From NCBI GenBank assembly GCA_904066235.2, contig CAJFCV020000006.1, forward strand, positions 2,852,001-2,916,000: a stretch of DNA of 64,000 nt. The letters run 5' to 3'. This document shows, piece after piece, positions 1-12,400 of the stretch. The notes beneath the pieces are model-generated. The model worked only from the letters and a program-made list of their open reading frames with translations, was not told where the DNA came from and did not search any database. A program made the position numbers and the translations under genes. The DNA comes from Bursaphelenchus xylophilus. Its lineage: Eukaryota > Nematoda > Chromadorea > Rhabditida > Aphelenchoididae. How positions within the stretch are numbered: position 1 is the first letter of the stretch; each line of letters opens with the position of its first letter.

Positions 1-128
1 TGGGGAGCTCAGAACCTAAAATAAGGTAAAAAACATAAATTTTATGGACGGCAATGTCAATACTGGTGTGCGATGGTGATTATAAAGGCTTTATATTGTA
101 TTGCACGTGATAATTTTTCGTTTTTTAG

Positions 129-3100
129 ATTGTCTTCTACAATTACTACAAGTTGATCATCACATACTCCAAAGACCGGAATCTAGCGTTGATTGCGTCG
201 TGGAAGATCAACTATGACCAACTGATCGCCAATTTCATACAAGTGAGCACAACAAAGGACGGAAAAGTTGTTATCGCGGACCGCTGGAATCCTCATGTAC
301 TGGTCAGCAGCCTGTTAATGGAGCGTTTGAAAGAATCGGATAGCCTTCCGGAATTGGTGAATTATCTGGTCAATACGGAGCGATCCCTCAGCTGCCTCTA
401 CTATTTCTCTCAGGTACACTTGAACTCGAAAAGGGCAACGGAACAGATTATTGGAATCGCGTCAGGACCAACCTCGATCAATATTAAGGTGAGAAGGTTG
501 ATTTTTGAAGTGGGAGATTTGTTGTTGGACTTTGAAAAGCATGTGGAGGAGAATTCGAGTTTAAAAAGTGGAGGGAATATCGAAAAAATGAAGATTTATG
601 TTATCCATGAGCTAAAAAAAGTGTTGTTGAAAAAGTTTATTTTTCGACCAAAAAATCGATTTGAATTTGGTCGTTTTGAGGGAAATATTGACCTGTAGTT
701 TTTAATTGGTTTGAAAGTTTTTTGAAAAAAAAATTAAAAAATCTGAAATTTTTTTTAATTTTTTTCTGTAAGCTTTTGTATGCCTCTACCGACGCAAATT
801 TTGACGTGAAATTTATCAAATTTACTTTAGAACATTCTGATTCCGGTCACCGAATACCAAATTCGTTTGGTCCATGGATCGGCACACATTGATTTTTACC
901 TCTTGAACAACAACAAAGTCGGAATCAAAGCCACTCAAATCAAGTCGGACGACGAATATCTGAAGGAAAAGGGCCCCAAACTCCAGAAACTCCCCGGATT
1001 CTCCCATTTCTGGGGCCAGTTCTGCATGGAGACGAAGCTGGAAACGATTGTCTCCAGAGAAGTGCAGGACTACCCCCGAGACCCGGGAAATCCCTCCAGT
1101 GTCCCGCCTCAGGAAACGGAGGACGCCGCCCTCGATTCACATCCAATGTCATGCCCACCGAAGTACGACGAACGCTTCGAGGAGTTTGTGAAGTACGCGG
1201 AGAAGCAGGAACGAGACGACTTGCACAAGGTCTTCATCATTGAACCCGATGTCTTCGAAAAGGCCATGGGTGTCCCGGAAGACAAGGAGAAACCATCGTT
1301 GAGCAAGAGAAATGTCAAAACAGAGCCAATGAGTAAGTTGGGAAGATTTCTTTGGGTCTTTGATTTTTTGTTTGTGGAAAAATTTGGAGTTTTTGGGATG
1401 TCTTGGATTATGATTTTTCGTTTTTTTCTCTTGCTCGGAAAATTTTTTCGGTAAAAAAGTTGGAATTTTGGGGAAAATTTTTGATTTTTTGGTCGAAAGA
1501 GTTGGAATTTTTGGAAATTTCTTTTGATTTTTCGGTCGAAAAGGTTGGAATTTTGGGGATTTTTTTTAATTTTTTGGTCGATTTTTGAATTTTTTACTTG
1601 AAAATTTTTTTTGAAAAACTTGAAAATTTGTGAATTCATGAAGAGAAATGCATTTTAATAATCGATTTTTGTCAAATTTCATATTGAAAAAATCGAAATT
1701 TTTGATTTTTTTTGAACTTTTGTCTAATTTTCCCTATTTCCAGTGCCACCCCAAGTCTCCCCGTTCGAGGGCTACCTGAGAGCCGTCAACTATATCGCCC
1801 GTCTGCCACAGACTCTGGAGGCATTCGCCCGCAGCCAGAACCCCCTGCAAGCCCTTCCAATCACGGACTTGAAGCATGATGAATGGTCTGTAACCTTCGA
1901 TCTTCAAGGAGTTCATGCCTCCACGGTGGCCTACCCCGCATGGACTGTGAAGTTCCGGGTGTTCCTGTGCCCAACCAAGTTTACTGTCAGCATCAAGATG
2001 GAGTTTTGTGAGTTTTTTGCGGAATTTTTGGGGGAATGTTGATTTTTTTGGGATTTTTGAATAATTTGTGGTTGGGAATGGAATTTGAAGAATGTTTTTG
2101 GTTGTAAAATACGTTGGTTATATTGGAATCTTGATATCAGGATTTTTTTAGTTGAAAAATTGCATTAAAACAGCTTTTTTGGCCAAAAGTATCGAGTAGT
2201 GTCATGTATAATATAGAAAATTGGTTGGTAAACAAACTTAATAACTGCTATGGCCTTTAATATAAGAGTATATAGCGTTTTAAGACCTTCCAAGCATTTT
2301 TCAACCATGCTTTTTGATCTTCTGGACATTAGAACAGAATTCCAAAAATGGCGGGATTTTTTTCGTTTCAAAAGTTCGAACTGGATTTTTGGATAGAATG
2401 GAGAAAGAAGTGTAATAGTCATGACTTATTCTTGGTTTTTCAGCTGGACCCAGTCAAGCCAACGACACGGACATCAAAGTATTCGTGAAATACTTTGAAT
2501 CCGTGGTTGTCCCCATGGACAACGAATACGCCCTTCATGCATTCTTTTGCATGTGCAGAATCAATGTTAGCGGAGTGTTTTCCGCCTTCGCCAGACTGAT
2601 GGCTGCGCAAATGGTAAGGAATTTGGAAGAATTTTTTTTGGGTCCAATTTTTCTATGTAATTTGTCGTTTATTTGTTCCAAAAAAGCAATTGGAATCGGT
2701 TTTTTTGTGATTTTACTGCCAAAAAAGGGATGAAAAAGGATTTTTTTTTCGGATTTTTGGACCTTATTTTGGGGGAGACACACCGCAAGTTCGAATCCGC
2801 AAGTTCGAATGCCTAAAGTTCGAATGACTAAAGTTCGAACGACCTCCAGTTCGAACTACTTAATGTTCGAATGACCGTAACTTTGAATAACCTAAAGTTC
2901 GAATGACTAAAGTTCGAAAATGAAAAAAAAGTTAATTAATATTTAGATTATAATTTGCATATAATTATTTTGCAAAATACACTTCCTCTTCAATCATTCA
3001 TTCATCCTCTACGATGGAGGTTGGTTGTCCGAACACTCTGACCGACAACGAACGCGCTGTTCTTCATGTCGACCTGATCAAGATTCGTCATGGAGCCAAT

Positions 3101-4404
3101 CCAACTGTGTCTTTCTCGGTTTGGGTTTGTCGAACTGGATTAGGTTTGTCGAACTGGAGGTCGTTCGAACTTTAGTCATTCGAACTTTAGGCTTTCGAAC
3201 TTGCGGATTCGAACTTGCGGTAGGCGTTCGGAGACCCACCGCAAGTTCGATTCTTTTTTTTCATTCTGCATTTTTTATATTTTCATATTTCGAACTTCCG
3301 GTTTTCGATCTTTTAGTTTTTCTAATTTGAGGTTTTTCGAACTTCTAGTATTCGAACTTGCGGCATTCGAACTTTTGGTTGTCGAACTTGGGGTTTTTCG
3401 AACTTCCGGTAGGCGTTCATTTTGGGTGATCTGACCGGATTCCCCCAAAAAGTTTGATTTGCACAGTGCAGGAGAGATTTTGCACTAAAAATTGGTGTAA
3501 AATCTTATGCAAATTTTTTAATTGAGTTTTTTATTTTTATTTTTTTTTGCAAGAAAAGTTGGTATTCTCAATTTCTTAGGACCCAAGCAGTCAACTGAAC
3601 TATTACTGGATTGTCCACCTCCAACTGGTCAACATCCGAAAGAAAGGCCCCAATGAAAGCTCCTTGCCGGACTTTGTCAGTGGAATTGTCATCAATAAGT
3701 CGGATGTCCTCATCACTGTAAGTTATTTTGGATGTTTTTTTATGAGTTTAAAGGGTTGGAAAATTTTTTTTGGGATATTTTTGTTAGCTATATTGCAATT
3801 AAAAATTTAGTCTGAAATTTTGAGATTTTTAAAAAGAATATTGATTTTTTTTTTGCTTTTTGGAGCAATCTAGCTCGATTGTGGTTAGTGGTGTTCGATA
3901 CTGCTATTTTGGATGATATATGAGGTCATTTTTGGGATTAAAAAAGATTTTTTTCATTGAAATTTTTTGGGATTTTTCGAAATTTTGACACGATTTTTGG
4001 AGGAAAAATGACTTTATTATAGCGAATAGTATCTTGTATTATAGCTTTTATCTAAAATACGACATGATTTTACGACTATTTTTTCAAATTTTATATTGTT
4101 TTAGATCGGTCTGCGCCCATCCAAGAAACGAGAAAAGGACCCGTTCAAAGTCATCAAAATTGCATTTGTCTACAATTTTGACACGTAAGCGGGCTTGTAA
4201 TTTCATTATTCCATTTTTACATTTGAGTTTTTCATTGAATTTTACCCGAATTTTTGCAGTGAAAACATCCGCTACCAGCCGACCGGCCCCAACGACGAGA
4301 ACCGCCCCAAAGTCGAAGCCGCCCTCCACAACATGGCCATGGAACCCTCGGAGCCGTGCATCATCTGGCCCTCCATCCGACGTCTCATCGAAAGGTTCCG
4401 TTAG
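129..4404 (+). CDS. MED14: Mediator complex subunit 14 (MED14), C-terminal half, 5' end outside window
   Basis: MED14 is the scaffold subunit joining head, middle and tail of the Mediator complex, which links transcription factors to RNA polymerase II in the nucleus. I read seven in-phase exons: 129-488, 831-1332, 1744-2007, 2444-2613, 3580-3717, 4105-4184 and 4260-4404, giving 552 residues and a TAG stop. The segment VFVKYFESVVVP followed by NVSGVFSAFARLM and then a Trp-containing beta strand resembles, as I remember the family, the conserved MED14 C-terminal block (a KFFE-R-V motif, then a cysteine-rich helix and NVQFCLTI). All introns are GT-AG with T-rich acceptors. The first visible exon follows a TTTTTTAG acceptor, so upstream exons lie before base 1. 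The fourth intron is expanded by a foldback repeat. Family assignment is from recalled motifs, not a search. The C. elegans orthologue is rgr-1. Confidence 0.7.
2782..3221. repeat. Foldback element with iterated TTCGAA subrepeats
   Basis: The left arm (about 2782-2915) is a chain of short units, each containing AAGTTCGAA, AAAGTTCGAA or a close variant. The right arm (about 3120-3221) is its reverse complement, with the units in mirror order. The outer ends read CACCGCAAGTTCGAA and TTCGAACTTGCGGT. The arms would fold into a hairpin in the MED14 pre-mRNA, since the element lies wholly in intron 4. The architecture (terminal arrays of short repeats around a unique core) is that of Foldback-type elements. 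No transposase is present. Confidence 0.8.
3014..3175 (+). other. 53-codon open frame inside the TTCGAA foldback core, possible captured exon
   Basis: The unique core of the foldback holds an ATG frame beginning MEVGCPNTLTDNERAVLHVD and ending at a TAG inside the right arm. The first ~35 residues have a balanced composition unlike the F/K/N-rich frames around it, and the ATG is preceded by a C/T-rich stretch resembling a 5' leader. It may be a captured fragment of a host gene. I recognise no domain, and it may be chance. Confidence 0.25.
3237..3416. repeat. Second, degenerate TTCGAA-family element
   Basis: Immediately after the first element a second one begins with the same CACCGCAAGTTCGA end. 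It closes with several TTCGAACTT units and a CTTCCGGTAGGCGTTC end, the same GGTAGGCGTTC that follows the first element. The left array has decayed to a single unit. It sits in the same MED14 intron. Confidence 0.6.
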
Positions 4405-6671
4405 AGCTCGGAAACCCACCCGTCGAAACTTGAAAATTCGCATATTTTTTGGGGAAAATGACGTCAAACGTCGAAATTTGATTTTTTGAAACGGGCTCAG
4501 GGATCTTTTTGTCTGTAGATAAGTTATAATTTAGCTAATCTAACCTCCGAGGAATAGAAATTGTAAATATCTTTTTTTTGTCTGGGAGAAGTCATGAAAA
4601 TTTGAATATTTAGTCGAAATTTGATTTCTTTTTTACTTTTTTGTTTAATTTTGTTAACTAATAATTTTTTTAAAAGTAGTAAGGGACTCTAGCTGATAAA
4701 GGAGACCAGATTTTTGCCGAAAAAAGCCGATCCAAGTTTGAAAATTCAAATTTCCCGCCATTTTTGGCATTGTGTTTTAATGGTGGATATGGCTGGGAAA
4801 GTTGTCTAGACAAGAAGTAGAAGTGATTTCAGAGCTCAGAAAGTAATTTTGAGCTCCAAATTGACATAAATTTTTGGGTTAAAGAAATATTTTTTTATAT
4901 TACACATGAACTTTTATGATTTTTTTAATGCTTTTCGGTAAAAACTGGCAGTAAGGAGGGATATTATGGGAGTTAATAGTGTTTCAAATGATTGGGGACC
5001 TATTTTGTTTCTAGTTTATATAAGAAGTATGTTGGTTTAGATAAAATTTGGTTGAATTTTTAAGTAAAAACTTTAATTTGCCCCACATTTTTAGTAGGTT
5101 TTAGAATAAAAATGAGAAATTTGAATTTTGTAAGGGTAGAAGGCAAAATCGATGAAAATGTAAATAAAAAATTTCTCCCCAAATGTCTTGGGATCCGAGC
5201 GCTAAAGGAGCCCGTCTAACCCCTTTCCTTTCTAATCCCGTCTTCAGAAACGACTTACAACTTGACTGATGTCTCAAGTCACCCCATCGTCACCCCTAAC
5301 TATCCTCACATTTTCATAACATCCCATCAATTTTTCATAACAATCTTTTAACCGTATGTTATCGTCATGATTGTCAGTTTCTCACCATGTTTGAATGAAT
5401 AAATAAATCGAGAAAAATTTTGGTCTAGATCAGCTAAAATAAGGTCAGAATGTCTGAAAAGCACCCGTTTTCGACTACTTTTTGCTGCTAATATGCGATT
5501 TTACTGACTTTGAAAAAGTTCTGGCCAAAAATTTGAAGCAAAAAAGTGATTTTTTTGGGATTTCGACTATTTTAGATAGTGTAATATAACGCCCCAAAAG
5601 TGACTTTTATGGATTTTCCAGTGTTAAATTGTAACATCTAAACGATTTACAGAACCTTCTTGACACTTTTTTTGGAGTTTCCCGGCGAAAAAATTCAAAA
5701 AAATATTTTCCCGCCATTTTTGGCATTCTGTTCGAAGGCCCGAAGCAGCCTCCAAACGCTGCATATAGTCAAATTAGGACAGGTATGGAGTAATAAAGTA
5801 TATTCACTCATCCTACTGCCTTAAATTGACACTAAAAACCCAATTTTCATATTATCCATGTCAAGTTTCATCTTTTTGCCCAAAACTTTTTATTTCCGTG
5901 GATTCAGTTGATGCTTTTACAACCCTTTTACTAGTAAGCCCATCATAAACAACGCTTCCGCATCTTACCCAGCGAGGAATGGGGTTTATGGTCGATCTCC
6001 ACGTGTTTTCCACCCACTGTTTCATCATCGGAATGGTGTTTATCGATCAAAATCCATCGATAATGTAACTGGATATGTGATATTATTAGATTTGAGAAAC
6101 CAGACACTCCGAAAATAGATCGAAAAGGAGCGATAACGATGATCGAAGATCAATATGTTATCCATGAGGAAAATGATGACTTTCTGTTAAAAAATCTCGA
6201 TTTCTACATAGAAATCGGCTGCACTTTAAGTATTGGGGGATCAGAAATTCATTATGCAGGGTTGTTTATCGTATTTTACCCCTCTAGCCATGGTTTGAAT
6301 TACTGAAAATGCGAAAAATCTCCGTTTCTTTGCGAAAAATCATCATTTTTCTGTTGCTCAAAGCTTCGTATAATATTTTACACTCCGCAGATTGACAGTA
6401 AACGGTAGCGGAATTCTATTTACCTTCCCTGTCACAAATATCTCGACCTTACTTCTGCCGCTCATTAGAGTCTGAACTGGCGAATGTTCTGCTCGAAAAT
6501 GATGGATCATGTTTTGATTTTCATGTCGAAAGAGGGGCAGCGAACAAGTTACCTTCACGTACGCCGGGCGGTTCTACTACCCTAGAAAAAAACGCACAGA
6601 AAGAGAGATTAATTGGATTAAGAGTCGCAGGAAGTTTGACAAGGAACACTGTGACAACGACAAGGGTTCCG
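4405..6671. other. MED14 3' flank and intergenic DNA, no gene seen
   Basis: About 2.2 kb of AT-rich sequence follows the MED14 stop. AATAAATAAA at about 5397-5406 could serve as a poly(A) signal but is distant. Two copies of a CCCGCCATTTTTGGCATT motif occur at about 4753 and 5710, and one ATATTATCCATG motif at about 5850. I see no convincing exon on either strand. Open frames here are short and low in complexity. Confidence 0.6.
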
Positions 6672-8085
6672 TGAGATAATTACTCGTTCGAAACAGAAAC
6701 ATACGTCGATTTAGGGGGATAAATCAACTTGAAGGGCACTTGAATGTGTAGTTTATGCAAGGGAAAGCGCAGTTCTAAGAAATTTCGAAGGAACATTCCC
6801 GAGCAGCAACCTTCAATTCGTCACGTTTTTCCACATGAACCAAAGATGAAGCTGATAATTTGTTGCTAAATTTGACCGAGTCGTATGCGAAGTTTACTTT
6901 ATTTAACAGCTGAACTACCAATTTAGCATTGCATAATATCAATAGCTGTCTTGGACCTCAAGGTGACAAAAAAAATCACTGCAAACCGACGTTAAAACAG
7001 AAGCCATAAATGTTATTTTCAGGAAAGAGTAGGGACGCTGATGCCGCTGTGAGGTGACTATTTGATACGGAGTATGACCTCGAGTATTCTGGCAAGGTGA
7101 CTTTTTCCGACATTCGAACCATCAATACGTATACGGTGGATAATATCATCGGCTTTGGACCTCAAGCTGACAAAGGAAGAGCTCGCAAAGTTACACCAAT
7201 AATCTTTAACTGAGGTCACATATTAGCTGAGGTATTCTTAATCTTTGATGACGAGAGAAAACCCAATGATGAGAACGGTGAGAAACAAAAACTCTTTTCG
7301 GCCATCATCCCGCATTCTCTCGTCATCAAAGATCGCTGAATGTGTCAGCTGTTGCTGCAACGCTCTAAAAAAAATTTCAGGAGCTAGTATGTGACCCCAG
7401 TTAAAGATTATTAGCGTAGCTTTTTGAGCTCTTCCTTTGTCAACTTGAGGTCCAAAAAAGCCGATGATTTTATCCACCGTATACGTATTGATGGTTCGAA
7501 TGCCGGAAAAAGCTACCTCGCCTGAATACTCGAGGTCATACTCCGTATTAAATAGTCACCTCTCAGAGGCATCATCATCCTTACTCTTCGCTAAAAATAA
7601 CATTAATGACTTCTATTTTTAACGTCGGTTTGCAATGATTTCTTTTGTCACATTGAGGTCCAATATAGCTATTGACATTACGCAATGCTAAATTGGCAAT
7701 TCAGCGGTCAAGTACAGGAAACTTTGCACAAGACTCGAGCAAATTTAGTATCAAATTATCAGCTTCATCTTTGGTTCATGTGGGAAACGTGACGAACTGA
7801 AGGTTGCTGTTCGGGAATTTTCCTTCGAAATTTCTGAGTACTGCTCTTTCCTTTGCATAAACTACAAATTCAAGTGCCCTTCAAGTTGATTTATCCCGCT
7901 AAATCGACGTATGTTTCTGTTTTTCAGCGAGTAATTATCTCATATATTGATCGTTCGAATATCGGAAAATTCCCGTTGCCACAAGGCCTGATCAAACTGC
8001 GTATCAAATAGTCACCTCTCAGAGGCCTCAACACCTCAGCTCTTCGCTAAAAATAACATTTCTGACTTCTGTTTTAACGCCACTT
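6672..8085. repeat. Large inverted repeat (~570-bp arms) with a tail duplication
   Basis: The left arm (6672-about 7253) and right arm (about 7313-7943) are imperfect reverse complements. Examples are CAGCAACCTTCAATTCGTCACG at 6804 against its complement near 7790, and AAATCGACGTATGTTTCTGT at 7901 against 6695. The ~60-base centre holds the loop. Bases 7944-8085 are not part of the palindrome. They directly duplicate an internal right-arm block (about 7485-7625, beginning GTATTGATGGTTCGAATGCC). The element ends ~220 bp before the start codon of the secreted-protein gene and so forms its upstream region. No transposase frame is visible. Confidence 0.8.
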
Positions 8086-8306
8086 CGCCGTGCTTTGCTA
8101 CTCCATTAAGGGCGCTCGCCGCGTCCGGAATTCGATTATTTTTTACATTTCGCAAAAATTTTTGCACCAAATTTCGCGTCTCCCTCGTGTTCGGTGTGTT
8201 TTCTGCAAATTCCACAGATTTCCACCATCTCCTCCAGGCTCCGCCCACTTTTCGCAAGCCCCTTAAAAAGCCGGTGTTTTCCCAGTGCTGTTCGCAATTC
8301 GGGAAA

Positions 8307-8914
8307 ATGCTTTCGAAAGTGATCTATGCCCTGTTTTTCGCCGTTCTTACGGTCCATGTTGTTCGTGGACAACAGTTCGCTGACCAATTCACGCAAGGCA
8401 CAATCCTAGACTCATGGGGAGGAAATTTGGGTCCGAACAACCCGAACTCCGTGCAAAGCCGGCTGTCTTACCAAAACCCAGGATACTACGGAGGTAGGTT
8501 AATAATTTAAAAACGAAAAAAGGAGATCTTGTCAAATTCTACAACGATTTTTGTCAAAAAGTCAAAATTTCACCATGTATAATATAAAAATTTATGGGTT
8601 TCTTTAGCGAAATTTAAAATATTTTCACAAGAAAGTCATTTTTAACCCATTCAATGTCTTGTTTTCTCATACCAATCAATTTCCGAGCCAAATCAGCCCT
8701 TGCAACAGAATGCCAAAATTTCGCGGCAAAACCTTTTTTGAAAACTTCTTAGCCAAAATTTCCCATAGAACTCGTTAGAAAATAGGTATACAGTCCTAAA
8801 ATGCCTATTCCAAAATTTTTTATTTATTTTTTCTTCCATTTTAACATCTATCTTACTCTTTTTTCAGCTCGTTACAACTACAACAACTACTACGGCAACG
8901 GATTCTTCGGTTAG
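8307..8914 (+). CDS. Small secreted protein, 77 aa, two exons
   Basis: Exon 1 is 8307-8493 and exon 2 is 8868-8914, joined through a GT-AG intron with a TTTTTTCAG acceptor. The protein starts MLSKVIYALFFAVLTVHVVRG, a clear signal peptide of about 21 residues with a likely cut before QQFADQF. The mature chain of ~56 residues is rich in N, G and Y and ends with repeated Asn-Tyr pairs (RYNYNNYYGNGFFG). An AATAAA signal lies at 9024-9029. I do not recognise the family. Small Gly/Tyr/Asn-rich secreted peptides in nematodes include cuticle and antimicrobial-like peptides, but nothing here decides between them. The promoter region abuts the large inverted repeat. Confidence 0.7.
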
Positions 8915-9403
8915 GCCCGCTGCAACTACCGTAGAAGAGTTAGCTTGAAAAAAAAAGTTTCTCTTTGTACATACCAATCTACTACTCACTTGTTTGTACA
9001 TAACGTTCTTGAATCTCAAATCCTAATAAAAATCGTTACAAATTATCCCAAAAATGGCATAAAAACTTGATGATAAAAAAATCAAAGTAAGTCTCGGTGG
9101 CAACCAAAATCCTCTACGATCCCAAAATCAAAACTTTAAAACAATATTACTTTATTGAGGCATTCAACAGTAGGTAAAATATAATAAAATCAAAAAAGAT
9201 ACCGCTCTACTTACATACAATATAATACTAACCGCCTTATTACTCGCTTCGCTGCTGTACATACCGGGGGGAGAGTTTAAAGCGAAGAAATTCCAACAAA
9301 AAACTTCGTTGGGGACATTTTATACGATGAAAAGTGTTTGGGCACTGGGCGACGTACTCGTTTTTCGTATTTACAGCAATAAGTTAGGGGTAGTTGAGGT
9401 TGA

Positions 9404-12400
9404 CTAGAGGGAATCCACGTCTTCGAGGACGGTGAGGGTGCGTTTCGAATGGTCGTAGCGTTGTTTGGCCTGGAGGATTCGGTCGGCCAGCTGGCGGGCC
9501 ACTTCTCGGTCCGAGCAGTAGATATGTGACGGGGAATTTCGGCGTTGCTTGTCTTCGTAGGTGATTTCTGAAACTCAAAAAAAAATCATTTTTTTTCTCT
9601 TAGTCCCATAAAAATCCTTTCAAATCGCAAAAAACCTCAAAAAGTATCCATGATCCCATTTTTTTCTCTCAAAAGGTATCCCACAAATCTTCTCTAATAA
9701 CGTCAAAAACCGCTCATTTAAGCCGCATAATAAGTTATTACTACCCAAAAATCCACATGGATACCTTTTGACACATTTTTTACCCTCCACTTTTAGACCC
9801 AAAAACCTCAAAATGACTCACCAACTTTCACTAGACCCGATTGCTGAACCGTAGTGGGTTGGACATTCTTCAATAATCGGTAAACAATTCGCTGAGTGAC
9901 CGTATTCGGTTGGTCGTTCCGTTGCCTGAGAATGTAGCATTGTTCCGAGCAAATGAGGGCCTTCTGCACCTCTTTCTCGCCTTGCCATATTCGGGAGAAG
10001 AATATTACAACATTCAATAGGCTGAAAAATCATTCATAATGCAAAATAAAGTCAAAAAAATCAAAAATGATATTATCCATGACAAAAAATTTCGAAATTT
10101 TTCATCAAAAACTTATCCGCAATGGCCTTCAAAAAGGCATCCACAAAATCCACGTGTAATAATTGACACAGAGGCACAAAATACAATACAAAATCAAGGG
10201 CCAAACAAAAAAATTCTACCAAAACACAATATTTTCTCAAAAACTCCCCCAAAAAAAATAAAAATTCCAGCTTCAATATCTCCCCAAACCCCCTTCAAAC
10301 ACTCCCTTCTTACATTTCATTGGTCGAATAGCCAGTAATTCTCAGCAATTCCTGCTGCGCTTCAGCCAATTGATCATCATAGCAGGGTAGTAATGACTGA
10401 AGATTGGTGCAGACCCTCGGCAATCGGATCCTCCGTTCCGGGAAGTGGGACTTCCTCACCAATGGGCCTCCCACCACTTCCTTCAGCGCCGAGGCGGAGC
10501 CCTCAAGGAAGTCAAAGACACCTTGAATCGGCTTGGTTACCGTGTCCACAGCGCCAGTCGTCACTCCGCGGAAAATGCCCTGAAAAATCAAACCTTATTG
10601 AAATTGGTAAATGGCTTCATAAAACAATACACACAAAAGCCTACAATACACACAAAACCTTCTATAAACAACTTTAAAACTTCGAAAAAATTCGCGAATT
10701 CAATTTTAGCCGCAAAAAACAACAATTTTCTGTAAAAAAATCAAATTTCTGAAAGCTCAACGCGCAGATCACTGTCAAATAATCATAGAGACGTCTAAAA
10801 GGAGCTTTATGATAAAAGTGAAATTTCTGGAAGGGTAAAGCTCGGATCTTCCTCCAATTTTGCACATTTGTTCCACCTTTGCTACAATTCAATCACTGAA
10901 AATTTTAGCTCATGATTTGCAAGTGGCGCTGAGATATTCAACGATCTTTGCCGACGACAGAGTATGAGGAGACGTGATCAAAGAGAAATAATTTCCGCTA
11001 TATCTATACAAACTCACTGTGAAAAAATTGATTTTTTACTAACGTCTTACCGACAGTTCCAAAAAATCAACTTTTTCACAGTGAGGCTCGTAAAGATCTA
11101 GCCGAAAACATTTCTCTCCGTCTCCTCATTTTTCATACTCTATTGTTGGCAAAGATCGTTGAATATCTCGGTGCCACTTGCAAACTATAAGCTAAAATTT
11201 TCAGTGATTGATTTGTGGTGTAGACAAAACAAATGTGCAAAATTGAAAGAAGATCCAAGCCTTACTCTTCCAGAAATTTCACTTTTATCATAAAGCTCCT
11301 TTAAGACGTCTCTATAATTATTTGAAGGTGATCTGCACTTTAAGCCTTGAGAAATTTGATTTTTTCGGCAAAGATCGTTGAATATCTCTGAGCCAGTTGC
11401 AAATCATGAGCTTAAATTTTCAATGATTGATTCGTGGTCTAGACAGGACAAACGTGCAAAATTTGAAGAAGATCGGAGCTTCACGATTTCAGAAATTTCA
11501 ATTTTATCATAAAGCTCCCTTTAGACGTCTCTATACTTATTTCAGACGCTCCTGTCTCTCTGAAACTCTCTCAAACCCTCTCAAATCTCTTCCAGACCCT
11601 CTCAATTCCCACCAACCCCTCCTCAACCCACCGAAATGCCATCCTCTTGCGTTGCAGTCAGCGTATTCTTCGCCAACGCCGTTAGCCCTCCGAAAACGCC
11701 CACTCCGAGGCCTTTGACGCCGCCGTAAAGATGACTGAGTGGAGTGGCGTTGTCCTGTTGACTCTGGCTTCGCAGCATTCGTCTCCTCATCAGTTCATGC
11801 TGTTCGTCGAACGTCAACGACCCCACACCATGCGCCATGGAGCTGGCGACCTTGGAAATGGAGTTCGTAACGCCGTAGCCGAGGCCGGAGACAAATCCGC
11901 TGACATCTCCTTCGAAAAGGAGGCCTTGGAAGCTCTCTTTGAGGTCGGACGCGAGGCCCTGCGGGTTACCGAACGCGTCCATGGTGACGATCACTTTCAT
12001 CGTCTGCTTTTGGAACTCGGCCATGTAGAACTTGCTGAGTGATTCGACCAAAAAATTGAGCGTCTCAAAGTAGTGAAGTTGGCGGAAGGCGGGCAGTGAG
12101 ACTAGGGCGTTCTCGAAGCTCACCAGCTTCACATTGAACTGCTCCTTGAGGGTCCTTAGGTCTCTGGGGAGGCCGTTTTTGGCTACAGTAAGCACAGTTA
12201 GGGCTAGATTTCCAATTTCCAGCTCCAACGTTCCAAAATAACATCTTCTCGTGGGGGCGTGGGAATCGGAAATGCTGGCCGGTTCAATGTTTGGAGGCTG
12301 GATTAGGGTTTTTGGCTTCACCGATTCAGCAGTTCCGGTTTCTTGGATGAACTGGGCGATCTTCCAGAGCAGGGTTTCGTCCAGGAGGAGGCACATATCG

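Noticed and set aside
1109..1639. 176-codon minus-strand frame in MED14
   Set aside because: It spans an exon-intron boundary of MED14 in the antisense direction and is Lys/Phe/Asn low-complexity from T-rich intron DNA.
2782..3221. Regular TTCGAA repeats considered as a CRISPR-like array
   Set aside because: Eukaryotic intron, units are adjacent without unique spacers, and the whole array is mirrored in a foldback.
4034..4489. 151-codon + strand frame over the MED14 end
   Set aside because: Out of phase with the MED14 exons; the in-phase exons with splice sites explain the coding signal.
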